NCBI GenBank assembly: GCA_949825065.1
Contig: OX463849.1
Span: 4,092,001-4,156,000, forward strand
Direction of reading: 5' to 3'
Origin: Odontocerum albicorne
Taxonomy: Eukaryota > Arthropoda > Insecta > Trichoptera > Odontoceridae
DNA length: 64,000 nt
The notes beneath the pieces are model-generated. The model was given only the letters and a program-made list of their open reading frames with translations. It did not search any database and was not told where the DNA came from. The position numbers and the translations under genes are program-made. This document shows, piece after piece, positions 10,440 to 20,881 of the stretch. The first letter of the stretch is position 1. Each line of letters starts with the position of its first letter.

Positions 10440-10996
10440 TGGTTGTTATTGCGACAGGATTTTGAGTACTTGGGCTTTCAGGATGAATGACGAGTGGAAG
10501 GGATTTATGTGAGCTCGTGAGTGTGGGTTTCTTCTTGTTGTTTTAATTTTGGTTGTTTTTGTATTTGTGTTTCTGTGTATTTTTTTTTTTTTGATTTTTG
10601 TTCTGATTTTGATTTGTATTCTTATGATTGTGTGCGGTATAGTGTGGGATGAATATTTTTGGTCTTTCTGGAGTGATGATGTGTGAGGAGTTGAATTTCG
10701 CAAGATGTTTCCAGTTGTAGTTGAGTGTCACTGTTTGTCAGGTTGATGAGAGCGTGCAACGGGGTTTTGTCTTTGTGTAATCAAAAATCGGAAAGAAGTA
10801 TCGAATTATTTTTTTCATGCTAAATATCCTCAGTGAGATGCAGGCAAAAGCCTAGTTTACTGGGGATACGACAAATGAAAGGCAACAAACCCAGATCCAT
10901 TAAAATTGTATGTCCAAATCAAATTATCTGTTGTTTTTCTCAAATTGTGTATATTTCTTATCATGTGTAATAATAAATAAATAAATAAATAAATAA
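10440..10996 (+). mobile_element. retroposon R, longest copy with (AAAT)n tail
   Basis: Aligns over most of its length with 45375-45845 in reverse (shared GGTTGTTATTGCGACAGGA, GAGTGTCACTGTTTGTCAGG, and GTTTACTGGGGAC in the shorter copies). It ends in ATAATAAATAAATAAATAAA (10969-10996). Shorter copies of its last 160 bases lie at 50225, 53505 and 60618. Frames are incidental (Asn/Lys-rich). Probably the 3' untranslated end of a LINE or a long SINE; no tRNA head was found. Confidence 0.7.
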
Positions 10997-11604
10997 TCGA
11001 ATTGATAATTTCGAATTGATAAACAGAAATTTCGTAATCAGTGTAGTAGTATATTATACTTTTGTTGAATACAATAGTCAGAATCTCTTCACGTCAATCA
11101 GAATGATATTAAACTTTGTGATATTTTCTTTTGGTATTGAAAAATATTGGTATATTTTTCGAATTTTCTTGTACCAACTCCTTTTCAGTTTTTCAGTCAT
11201 AGATAACATTCATTACTTGTAAATTCTTATTTTTTTCATCTTTCTGTTAAAGTTTTCTTCTAGATATTTTAAATATTTATTTCAGTTAATCGTCTTATTA
11301 AGCTCTTTTTTATTGCAATCAGATCATCATTTGGCAGTAAACGATATAACTTTATATAATAAGTAACCAAAAGGTTGACAATTATGACAGTTTAGGAACG
11401 GTTGTTCCTTAAAGGAGAGATGATGAGGATGATTGTTGATAAATAAAAACTTGTCGAAATCGGAATGTGTTGCTTTCTCGTTTCCTCATGGAATGCGCTC
11501 TCGGTTGGTAGCGAGTTGAATGACCGACGCGTGGACTTTGTCCATTGATTGTCTCGGATTGTGAAGGTGTGCAAAGGTCGTCTCGTGGGTTCAGTGACCG
11601 CGCA
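10997..11604. other. unassigned stretch
   Basis: AT-rich up to 11390. 11450-11600 is more balanced but without a supported frame. Confidence 0.4.
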
Positions 11605-11935
11605 TACGGTCGCCACAACAGTATAAAGTGGTAAGGAATGAATTTGAACTCAAGGCTGATATGTTGTGTATGATAATAAAAGCAGATGGTTTGGGCACGT
11701 GGAACGAACGAAGAAAGACTAAATAAACAAATACACAGTGCAAAACTGAGTGGATGGCATGTAAGAGAAAGATTAAGTGTGATATAATTAAGTGAATTAT
11801 GTCTTGAAAGAAGGAATCGTAGTTTAACAGATTTGGATGTACCATATTTGTATAATAGAATAGGTCAAGAATGTGTTCATTAAGAGACAGAGAAAGAACA
11901 TGACGGTATAATGTATTCTATTGTATTACACTTTC
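11605..11935 (+). mobile_element. LINE-B-like degenerate C-terminus
   Basis: Words shared in order with 35290-36120 and 26600-26990 (GGAATGAATTTGAACTCAAG, GATGATAAT, GGCACGTGGAACGAA, GAAAGACTAA, AGAAAGATTAAG). Heavily mutated; no frame longer than about 80 codons in sense. Confidence 0.5.
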
Positions 11936-11940
11936 GTTGT

Positions 11941-12129
11941 ATACAGCATAACCTGGCGGGCTTATTACCATGCGGCAATCTCTTCCAGCCAACCAAAATA
12001 TGTTAAAGGGGCCTTAAGGGAAAACCAGACTGGATTCCTTTTTAAAAAAATCCAGGTTTAGTGGGATTTGAGTCCCTTACCTCCGGATCGAGAGACAGGT
12101 GTTTTATCGACTAGGCCAAGGAGGTCGTA
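11941..12129 (-). mobile_element. SINE-1 copy, near full length
   Basis: Minus strand: tRNA-like head (12129 to about 12065, B-box degenerate), body word CCAGTCTGGTTTTCCC, then the tail hairpin ATTGCCGCATGGTAAT and CCCGCCAGGTT. Matches the copy at 12599-12790. The tail is shared with LINE-A. Confidence 0.75.
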
Positions 12130-12598
12130 CGTATGTATGTACGTATATATTATAATTAAATCGGCATTTTGTTTAAGCAGAAACAACAAATAACATGATT
12201 GATTGTATGTGCTTTAAACATGTACAGAAAATTGAACTGGAAGTTTAGTTTCTTAAAAAGGAACACGAATTAAGAATGAACTAGTAAATCCATCAGCCCT
12301 ATATAAAATATTTAATTGAAAGTTTCAAACAACTTCAGGACTAATCGGTCAAATTCAGCAATTTTCTCAAGCGTTTACGTGGCAAAAAGAAGTGGGCGGT
12401 GGATAAATAAGAGAATAATTGATTGATGGTGTTTTTGAAAGTTTGTGAAGTGTTTATTTCGAGGTTGATCACGGTGACATTTCATTTATTCTGGATTTTT
12501 TCCTTTTTTCATTGCAGAGATCCTCAAATTATTGATGTATTCGTTATTAAGTAGTAAAATAATCAAATACTTTTAATAGCTTAACAACCTCTAGCTAG
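12130..12598. other. unassigned stretch
   Basis: Begins with a (GTAC/GTAT) simple repeat (12128-12150). No gene seen. Confidence 0.4.
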
Positions 12599-12790
12599 AC
12601 AACCTCCGTGGTCTGGTGGTAAGACGCTTGTCTGCGGATCCGGAGGTTGCGGGTTCAATCCCCACTGGAATCCAGATTTTTTAAATGGAATTCCAGTCTG
12701 GTTTTCACTTAGGGTTAATTTAAAAACATCTTTCTGGTTGGTTGGAAGAGATTGCCACGTGGCAATAAACTCGTCAGGTGAAATAATAAA
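12599..12790 (+). mobile_element. SINE-1, best-preserved copy
   Basis: A-box TGGTCTGGTGG (12609-12619) and B-box GGGTTCAATCC (12651-12661) are both good pol III promoter matches, 42 bases apart as in tRNA genes. Then come a TTTTTTAAATGG spacer, CCAGTCTGGTTTTCACTTAG, and the LINE-A type tail with hairpin ATTGCC-ACGT-GGCAAT, ending in an A-run. About 190 bp. The tRNA-like part lacks an acceptor stem, so this is a SINE rather than a tRNA gene. Confidence 0.88.
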
Positions 12791-12867
12791 AAAAAAACAT
12801 CTTTTGAAGACGTTATGACGTATTCCACTTTCGACGATACTGCACTTTTATCTTGACTTTTCCTGTT

Positions 12868-13232
12868 AGGGTAGACAAATAGGATATAACCCAATACTCT
12901 ATTATCTTAACACACATGTTTCACCACATCTACAGCCATACACCTTCTCATACAACCCCTGCGATTTATCTGACTACATTTCCTTCTTTCAAAATATCAC
13001 TCACTTGATTCAACCACATTTCCTTTGATCTTCCTCTTCCACACGTTTCCCTCACTTTTGCACTGTTTATTTGTTTTGTTAGTCATTCATTCGTTTTTCA
13101 TATCAATTTCACCTCAGAATGCTTTATCTTATTTTATACATTCGTCTTAAGTTCACATTCATACCTGATCAATTCATTCAGCATACTGTTTCATTTTCAC
13201 CCATATGTCGCATATACTCAAAAATATGTTGA
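12868..13232 (-). pseudogene. LINE-B C-terminus and 3' region
   Basis: Minus strand from about 13060 to 12960 reads an Arg/Gly-rich stretch followed by EMWLNQVSDILKEGNVV, then further decay. The 26562-26990 copy has the same order: GHVxRM, KQI, RGRPRKRW, ECVNEILxERN, CMKRCMDVEEA. A family C-terminus after the reverse transcriptase of a non-LTR element; clade uncertain. Confidence 0.6.
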
Positions 13233-13345
13233 ATTGAATTCATTGAAATTTGTTTTATCAAACACTGTTTATTCCACTTTTTTGTAACGGTATAACCCTA
13301 CCGGTTTCAAGGTTTTCCCCTCGTCTTCAGGGGAGCACGAACAAT
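13233..13345 (-). mobile_element. PLE-1 terminal repeat with hammerhead-like core
   Basis: Directly downstream of the PLE-1 coding remnant on the same (minus) strand. It matches one arm of the palindromes at 15163, 20882, 37273 and 42095. On the minus strand it contains CTGAAGA, a short stem-loop (CGAGG/CCTT), then GAAACCGGTAGGG: the CUGANGA-stem-GAAA order of hammerhead ribozymes, which are known in PLE terminal repeats. Stem I and cleavage were not verified. Confidence 0.65.
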
Positions 13346-14160
13346 ACTGAATTATGTTCGAACTGGTACCGAGATACACGCTAAATGGTAAACATTCGGG
13401 TTTGGGACTAGGGGTGGAGGGAGGGATGAGACGATTTCGGCTAGCAGCGGAGATATTCTTGGGATATATGTGTTTGCCAGATGTTCACCTCGGTGCACTG
13501 ACTTTGAAATTTCTAGGGCCTCTAATCTGTCCAATTTATTTCCGTTACTACTGATATGTAAGAATTTGGCATAATCAATAGAAAAAGTATGGTTTTCACG
13601 GTGACAATGATTAGCCATTTCAGAATAAATTAGAGGATTTGTTAAGGCGGATTTGTGTTCACGAAATCTCTTTTCGAAAGATCTTCCGGTCTTTTCTATA
13701 TATAAATTATCACAGTTAGCACATACAAGTTTATGCCCACCAGTTTTGCTAAGTATTCCATTTGATTTTTTTTTTATAAATAGGACTTTGCTCCATTTAT
13801 AGGTATGCTTATAGGTGTCGTTAATTATATGATTTTTTATAAGTTTCTTTTTTGTTTTTTAAAAGTGAATCAATGAGGCTTATAGGATAGTCATTATTTG
13901 TAGCTATTTTTTATGGTTATTAATTCCTTTTTAAAATTGTCGTCGGTTAATGGGACACTGAGTAATCTATGAAACATACAGTTAAAGGTTGCGCATTTAT
14001 GGTTATTAGGATGGTTGGAAGTTGCTGGAATTATAGAGTCTGAATAAGTGTCTTTTCTATATAAATCAAAGTCAAATGTAATCTTTTTGCGAGATGATGT
14101 TAGGTCCAAGAAATGTTTTTTTCCCGTCCTGTTCTGTTTCTAGTGTGAATTTTATAAAAC
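13346..14160 (-). pseudogene. Penelope-like element 1: RT end and GIY-YIG endonuclease
   Basis: Minus-strand coding remnant of a PLE. From about 14110: DLTSSRKKITFDFDLYRKDT, SDSIIPATSNHPNNHK, FNCMFHRLLSVPLTDDNFKK, the expected order for the end of the PLE reverse transcriptase. After frameshifts and a poly-T tract (13768-13778), a GIY-YIG-type endonuclease segment follows: YIEKTGRSFEKRFREHKSAL (YIG altered to YIE), NPLIYSEMANHCHRENHTF, then LDRLEALEISKSVHRGEHL near the C-terminus. Stops and frameshifts make it inactive. A shorter copy is at 33260-33590. Confidence 0.85.
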
Positions 14161-15162
14161 TTTATAATTTAAATATTTTAGAAATTTGTGTAATTGTCTA
14201 CGTACCCGTCCAAATACAAATAATTTAATTTAATCAACAAGTCTCAATATAATGACCTCTTGGTTTTTCCACGCTTTTGTGGTGATATTTTAGAACATCT
14301 TTAGATGTATACAATACATTTTTTTTTCTTTATAATTAATACAGCTTTATATTTCCATTGAAAACTACACATGCATTTATCAACAATATTTTTCCATTGT
14401 TATCTAATTTAGCTTTATATTTTTTATAGTTTGATTTAATACTCTTGTGAAATTTATGTTCAATTATGAGATTATAGAGGTTCTTAATCAAGACCAATTA
14501 ATCAAATTACATTAAAAATGCATTGAATTGAAAATGAGCTTTAAGAAAGCTTTTATTTCGGCTTCAAACCATTTTGTTGTGTTGGCATCATTAAGCTACA
14601 AAAAAGGCTCGTAATGCTGACATCTACCGAAATCCTCATAAATATACATTGTATATTTTTGCGATGAAGGACGTAAGAATTATTTGTTTGGAAAAAAAAA
14701 ACATTTTTACCGAATACTTTTAACATAATGGGTTGTTTTGGTTGAAATTGAAAAGCTTACAAAATAATTAAGCGGCTTCCGACAAACCTGAAGGGAATTG
14801 ATAAATTAAAATAAATGCTTTTGGTTGAAGGTAAGTAATTTTTCTTCATAGAATATTAAAATAAATAAAAGCAAAGCATAACAAAGTTAATTTTTTTTTA
14901 AAAGAAAAAAAAAATTTAAGTTATAAATAAAATGGTAATATGGTGGTTATCATCACATTTTTTTTTCAATTTAAAATTTTGCAACAAAATTTTGCGGGGT
15001 TAAGTTGCAATGTCCTATACCCAACCAGAAAAGAATAAACGGCTTCTATGAAAAAAAAATTAATTAATTTTTAATCATTATCGGGAACCAAACCTGATAT
15101 CTCGATCACTAGACCATTGCGATCGTACGTAATAAAAATTATTGTTATTTGTTTTATCAAAC
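14161..15162. other. unassigned AT-rich stretch
   Basis: Dominated by A and T runs. No coding, TIR or known tail seen. Confidence 0.45.
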
Positions 15163-15430
15163 ACTGTTTATTCCATTTTTTTGTAACGACATAATCCTGC
15201 CGGTTTCAAGGATTTCACCTCATCATCAGGAGAGCACAAACAGGACTCTTATTCGTGCTCTCATTCTAATTCGTAATTCAGTCTTGTTTGTGCTCTCCCA
15301 ATGATGAGGTGACAGCCTTGAAACTGGTAGGTTTATACCGTTACAAAAAGTGGAATAAACAGTGTTGAAAAAAACAAATTGCAATGTCTTTAAACCTCCG
15401 CAATGTTAATGCCTTAACTATAAATAATGC
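15163..15430. repeat. PLE-1 palindrome, copy 1
   Basis: Left arm (15163-15255) and right arm (15280-15380) are inverted copies of the PLE-1 terminal repeat, with a short unpaired centre containing TTCGTGCTCTCATTCTAATT. The right side extends with AATGTCTTTAAACCTCC as in the copy at 37273. Each arm carries the GAAAC-CGGTAG region; the CTGATGA box is slightly altered (CCAATGATGAGG) in the right arm. Confidence 0.85.
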
Positions 15431-15539
15431 AATCGAAATTAATATACGAAGCATTTGTAAATGCATTTTGTAAAATATGTTATGCATATTTGATTTAAAA
15501 ATACTTTCTATTGACCATTGAAGTATAATGTATGACATT

Positions 15540-16715
15540 TAAACACAAAAAACAATATCCGCCAAATATCCACCTCTTGCAGTTCCACAGATGTCCACTC
15601 TTTTGTCAAAAATTTCGATGACATTTTAGCATAATTGCGGTTTTAACTCACCAATAATGCGAATAATTTCGTCCTTGAGCTCAGGATTGATCGAGGGTCA
15701 TTATTATAGATCTGGCTTTTTACGTAACTTCAGAGAAAATAGTCCAACGGTGTCAAATCACATGATCTCGGTGGTCAATTAACATCACCGTTTCCGGAGA
15801 TTACAATACATAAAACAATTCAACAATTTGAACACGTTGTTGTATTGTATACGACTCTATTTTTATAAATGCCATACACTAAACTTCTCAAATGTCACAA
15901 GACTCAGACAAGTTCGCGACGCCACCTGTGTTTTATCTAATAATTTAAAAAACCGCTCAATTTGAAAGACCCTATACAAGATTTTGGCATAATTGCGGTT
16001 CTAACTCACCAATAACGCGAATAATTTCGTCCTTGAGCTCAGAAATTGATCGGGAGTGTTTAATATACGAGTAGACCTGGTTTTTCACGTAACTCCAGAG
16101 AAAATAGTCCAACGGTGTCAAATCACATGATCTCGGTGGCCAATCAACATCACCGTTTCCGGAGATAACAATACATAAAACCAATTCAACAATTTGAACT
16201 CGTTGTTGTATTGTACACGACTCTATTTCAATAAATGCCATACACTACACTTCTCAAATGTCACAAGACTCAGACAAGTTCGCGACGCCACCTGTGTTTT
16301 ATCTAATAATTTAAAAAACCGCTCAATTTGAAAGACCCTATACAAGATTTTGGCATAATTGCGGTTCTAACTCACCAATAACGCGAATAATTTCGTTCTC
16401 GAGCTCAGAAATTGATCGGGAGTGTTTAATATACGAGTAGACCTGGTTTTTCACGTAACTCCAGAGAAAATAGTCCAACGGTGTCAAATCACATGATCTC
16501 GGTGGTCAATTAACATCACCGTTTCCGGAGATAACAATACATAAAACCAATTCAACAATTTGAACACGTTGTTGTATTGTACACGACTCTATTTCAATAA
16601 ATGCCATACACTTAACTTCTCAAATGTCACAAGACCCAGACAAGTTCGTGACGCCATCTGTGTTTTATCCAATAATTAAAAAAAAACACTCAATTTGAAA
16701 GACCCTATACAAGAT
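15540..16715. repeat. mariner-derived tandem array, 3 units of ~360 bp
   Basis: Three head-to-tail units. Anchor words ATTTT(A/G)GCAT at 15623, 15981 and 16347 give periods of 358 and 366. Each unit ends in the mariner terminal sequence seen at 1830-1860 (CCGCTCAATTTGAAAGACCC) but, instead of a complete partner end, runs into the next unit. Within the second unit the minus strand (15972-16241) keeps an 89-codon frame joining a transposase start (IQQRVQIVE) to its C-terminus (DWPPRSCDLTPLDYFLWSYV). The two junctions have the same sequence (CCCTATACAAGATTTTGGCA), so the array probably arose by duplication rather than three insertions. Confidence 0.85.
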
Positions 16716-16971
16716 TTCCAGTTTCACTTCGGAAACTGATTTATTTCATAATTTTGTTTAAAATAACCTTAAAATGTAAGTTTTGGACCATATCTGCAAG
16801 GTAAATTTTAATTTAAAGGAGTACAGACTTATTTTCATGGACCAAGATGCTATGAAGGATACAAAAAAAAAATTTAGATACTGAAAGGACGAAACGATAG
16901 CGTCAATCGTAAATGACAAGCGAGACTCGGAAAAAGCAACAAAGCGACGATAATATGAAGCAGCACAAAGA

Positions 16972-17060
16972 CCACATCCGTGGTCTTGTTGTTAAGATGC
17001 CTGTTTCCCAGCCCGGAGGTTGCGGGTTCAAATCACGTTGGAACCCAGATTTTTTAACCC
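16972..17060 (+). mobile_element. SINE-1, head only
   Basis: A-box region TGGTCTTGTTGTTAAGATG, B-box GGGTTCAAATC (17021-17031), then AACCCAGATTTTTTAA. The tail is missing. Confidence 0.7.
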
Positions 17061-17152
17061 TTCCCTTACGGCTGTAGGGTACCTACGTCCCTAAATAAAT
17101 TGTCAAACATACAGGGTCAACGACCGATGAATCAACCTCTGGACATCTACAA

Positions 17153-17530
17153 TTGTCACATACCAGAAACGTCAACACTGTGTACACGCAAATATTATTT
17201 ACGCTGCATTCCACGGTAGAGGGAGAGCGCATCGCTTTGTCTCGCCGTTTCGGCAAATAAATATCCTACCCGCTATACTAGGGCACGCGCAGGAGTGAGA
17301 CAAAGTATATATCGCGGGCGCATTCACGCACAACTATAAAATACCTACTTGTAGACAAATAAACATTATTATTCACTCGACCATTCATTGATTATTTACT
17401 CTCACTTTTATCCGCATTCCTGAGTTTTCTATTTATTTTAAATACAAGACATATCAAAATCATCACGACGTATCAAGTTAAGCATCTCGCTACACGGTGA
17501 TAAAAATAATACGCGTGCTCCGGTGTTGGG
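17153..17530 (+). other. possible solo LTR or promoter-like segment
   Basis: Starts TGTCACATACC and contains a GC-richer section (17205-17330), TATAAAAT (17335-17342) and AATAAACATT (17359-17368) in the order found in retrotransposon LTRs. No second copy, flanking duplication or primer-binding site is visible, so the assignment is tentative. Confidence 0.25.
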
Positions 17531-17679
17531 TAGTGAGTACGCAATAAAAAATTAGCGATTTTAAATCGCAAAAATAAGAACATTCATAGATAATCCCCTT
17601 AATTAATTATAATTGAAGTTAAAAATTATAATAATTGAGATTTATTTGCTGAAAACATTAAAAAACCATCTGGCAACGC

Positions 17680-17890
17680 TCACGGAACGGGCGTACGTCT
17701 AACCTATTTGCAAGCCTAGAAGCTACTAGTGGCGCGGAACGTCAGTCGCATACCCCGGCGCTTACGCTTATGCTTGCGACGTTAAGACAATTCAGCTCCT
17801 CGCAATTCAGTCTAGTATGCAAGAGTGAGATGCGAATATAGTGTCGCGCTTCCCGCATACTATTCACCTATCGTCAAGACGATGCACTCA
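17680..17890. other. CpG-rich patch
   Basis: About 200 bases with many CpGs (GGCGCGGAACGTC, CCCCGGCGCTTACGC, GTGTCGCGC) inside AT-rich DNA. No open frame or recognised repeat. Could be part of an LTR element or an unmethylated regulatory patch. Confidence 0.35.
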
Positions 17891-18099
17891 CAGCGTTTAA
17901 ATGTGAATTTGTTTTCGATCTTTACAAAACACCTCGATGTAGTCGATAAATTCTGATTATTATTAATATTATTTTTTAATAAATATATTATGGAGGAATA
18001 GCTAAAATCTTAACCTTGTATTTATAATATTTATAGAGATATTGATGGTTATTAGAAGCAACGTGTAGAAGATACCCAACATAGGGAAGGAAAGGTTAA

Positions 18100-18212
18100 A
18101 AAAGATTGTAGACTAGTTGTCACTTAAGTCTTCTTTAACATTTTTCTGGTTGGTTTAGAAGAGGTTGCCACATGGCAATAAGTTCGTCAGGTTGTGCTGT
18201 GTACAACAAAAG
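18100..18212 (+). mobile_element. SINE-1, body and tail
   Basis: Body word GTTGTCACTTAAG, then the tail TCTGGTTGG with hairpin ATTGCC equivalent (GTTGCCACATGGCAAT) and GTCAGGTTG. The tRNA head is absent. Confidence 0.7.
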
Positions 18213-18833
18213 TATATTATAATACAATACAAGCACAGCTTCCAATTTAAAAAAATTCTGTCATATTGACAGATTTATAAATAATCTTTTATTTTCATAA
18301 TGAAAAAGGTTATAAAATACTGTAAATCTCATCTTACTTGTACATGCTTATACGATTAAATATACCTTGAATCCTTTTATAAGGGCTGAAGTTCATATTA
18401 AATCAGATTGTCTTTGAAGAACTCATATCAAATATATATTTTAATGTTCCTGGCAGGCTGTTTCGTGTTAACAGGGTTTTAAATGAGGGGGTTTGTACCA
18501 CAAATTATGGATTATTCTCACCCCTTGCAGATTGCACAGATTGCCGAACACGGTGGATGTGGATAATTTCAGTTGGTTCAAAGAGAAGTTGAAATGAAAG
18601 TATTTTAGATTTTTGTATTAAATGATGAATTTAAAACAATTATTTATTAAAAATTAAAAATTATTATATTTTTTCATGCTATTGAGTCGTATTTTTTTTT
18701 CTATTGTATTTTATACATAAACGTTTTTCAGTTTAGATTTTGTTAAAGTTTTGACGCTTATTTTTTTTAACAAGCATTTGGAGGCGATTTTCAGAGGGGC
18801 ATTCAACGGTTAAGATTCAAAAGATGGAATAAA
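18213..18833. other. unassigned stretch
   Basis: AT-rich. 18430-18600 is more balanced but has no supported frame. Confidence 0.4.
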
Positions 18834-18985
18834 ACTTCCGTAGTCTAGTTGGTAAGATGCTTGTCTCCAAGCTCGGAGTTTACGGGTTCAAATCCTACTA
18901 GAATCCATATTTTTTTTAAAAAGGTTTCCAGTCTGGTTGTCACTTTAGAGCACTTAAACAACTTTATTGTTGGTCGGAAAAGAAT
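18834..18985 (+). mobile_element. SINE-1 copy
   Basis: A-box TAGTCTAGTTGGTAAGATG (18842-18860), B-box GGGTTCAAATCC (18883-18894), body CCAGTCTGGTTGTCACTTT, then a decayed tail (TTGTTGGTCGGAAAAGA). Confidence 0.8.
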
Positions 18986-19124
18986 GTCTGCAAATGCTCC
19001 TGTATAAAATCAGTGTGCCATGCAGCAATACAGGACACTCAATGAATATTGCAAATAATAAATTTATGATAATTAGTTAAGGGAATCGACGACCAGAAGT
19101 ATCGTTGCCAGTAAAATCCAGATA

Positions 19125-19690
19125 CAACGAATGAGTGCACAAATACAAGTATCTGGGATGCTGTATTAATGACAACTGGGATTATTTCGTCAACATCTGA
19201 ACCAGGATTGAGATGGAATGGAACCTGTTTCTTCAAAATAAAAATATTCTGTGTAATAGATATTCCAACTTCATAGTAAGAATTCATTTTGTGGATGTTA
19301 CATCTTCTCAGTACTTCTTTATGGCGTAAAGACTTGGAAATTCACCTAAGCCACTACAAAACGAATAGAAGCATTTAAAATGTGGTCCTACAGGATAATG
19401 TCAATGATTTCTTGGGTTGACAAAAGGTGCAACGAAGAAGTGCTCCGCATAAATGCATGAAAATAAGTGCACCCTTGCGTTAAAAGGAGAAGATTGCCAT
19501 CTTTTGGGTTTTCACAAGAAAAAAATCAATATCAAATCTTCCAAGCCATATTGCAGGGGAAGCTATAAGAAAATCTAAGTGTATATAAGGAAGAACCTGA
19601 GTGGTTTCACTGTCGTACGGAGACATTGTTCAGAGCAGCTGCAGAGAAAGCTTCAATTTGGAGAGGAACTTTGAGAAAAAGAAGCTTTTG
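19125..19690 (+). pseudogene. RTE-c LINE, RT end and C-terminus
   Basis: Plus-strand remnant, distinct from RTE-a. Across several frames it reads YKYLGCCINDNWDYFVNI, RIEMEWN, LCNRYSN, then FSVLLYGVKTWKF, RIEAFKMWSYRIMSMISW, NEEVLRIN, LPSFGFSQ, QAILQGKL, and AAAEKASIWRG. The order YLG - RIE - VLLYG - EAFxMW - ISW - NEEVL is the RT-end/C-terminal pattern of RTE elements. No catalytic motif remains. The antisense 82-codon frame at 19039-19287 is a shadow. Confidence 0.78.
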
Positions 19691-19826
19691 ATTTCAATTT
19701 TTGCTATGTGATATGTTTTTAAGTATATTTGATTTGACTGGTTTATTTTTGACTGGATTGAATTGAATTTTTTGTAAAGGCTGCAGCCGTTGAAAATTAA
19801 TACATAAAATAAAAATCTTCAGGGTT

Positions 19827-20418
19827 TTCAAAGTTTATACATCACGTTTATACCACTCCCGACTTCAAAGTTTATACATCACGTTTATACCACTCCCGAC
19901 TTCAAAGTTTATACATCACGTTTATATCCCTCCCGTCTTCAAAGTTTATACATCACGTTTATACCACTCCCGACTTCAAAGTTTATACATCACGTTTATA
20001 CCACTTCCGACTTCAAAGTTTATACATCACGTTTATATCCCTCCCATCTTCAAAGTTTATACATCACGTTTATACCACTCCCGACTTCAAAGTTTATACA
20101 TCACGTTTACACCACTCACGACTTCAAAGTTTATACATCACGTTTATACCACTCCCGACTTCAAAGTTTATACATCACGTTTACAACACTCCCGACTTCA
20201 AAGTTTATACATTACGTTTACACCACTTCCGACTTCAAAGTTTATACATCACGTTTATATCCCTCCCATCTTCAAAGTTTATACATCACGTTTATACCAC
20301 TCCCGACTTCAAAGTTTATACATCACGTTTACACCACTCACGACTTCAAAGTTTATACATCACGTTTATACCACTCCTGACTTCAAAATTTATACATCAC
20401 GTTTATACTACTCCCGAC
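19827..20418. repeat. 37-bp minisatellite, exactly 16 units
   Basis: Contiguous units of TTCAAAGTTTATACATCACG followed by a 17-base variable part (TTTATACCACTCCCGAC consensus). 592 bases = 16 x 37, no length variants. Variants recur with a six-unit (222-bp) period: unit 6 equals unit 12 (TATATCCCTCCCATC), 8 equals 14 (ACACCACTCACGAC), and 5 resembles 11 (CACTTCCGAC). Non-coding. Confidence 0.97.
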
Positions 20419-20881
20419 TTCACATCGAACAGCGTGAAGAAACCCTCCAACCACATCCTCGCTTGGACCGTGAAGTTCTATAAAAGCTAACAGGACCACA
20501 TCAATAGTCTTATCGTTGCCCTGAGGACTTTCAAGAATAAATCCGACCTATTTTTTTGTTTTAAGCATAGTCTTCTAAAGCATCATCCGTTGCCTGACTA
20601 GTCCACCTACAATATTAGCAAGGAGGACCAAGGTCTGAGTGAATGTGATGAAATGCATGTAGCTGAACGAAAAGACACGTGCGTGCTTCGTGTTATCACT
20701 TCGTGATTAAAATAATTAGTTGTAAGAATTGTTATCTAGTTATAGGTTAATATATAGGTGTTGACTTTTTCTAAAAAATTAAATATTAATTTTAATAAAA
20801 AAATGAATTATATAGGTAATGATTTAAGCAACGGTTGTATTTAATATTACTTTATTAAATACCAAATAAATATATATCATT
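20419..20881. other. unassigned stretch
   Basis: 20425-20700 has balanced composition (AAACCCTCCAACCACATCC, GTCCACCTACAATATTAG) but frequent stops. Not recognised. Confidence 0.4.

Noticed and set aside
10446..10731. Lys/Asn/Thr-rich minus frames
   Set aside because: Lie on the non-coding strand of retroposon R and are not conserved in the copy at 45375.
12599..12670. Functional tRNA gene
   Set aside because: A- and B-boxes are good but there is no pairing acceptor stem and the sequence continues into a SINE body present in many copies.
19827..20418. CRISPR-like regular repeat
   Set aside because: Units are contiguous with no unique spacers; it is a eukaryotic minisatellite.
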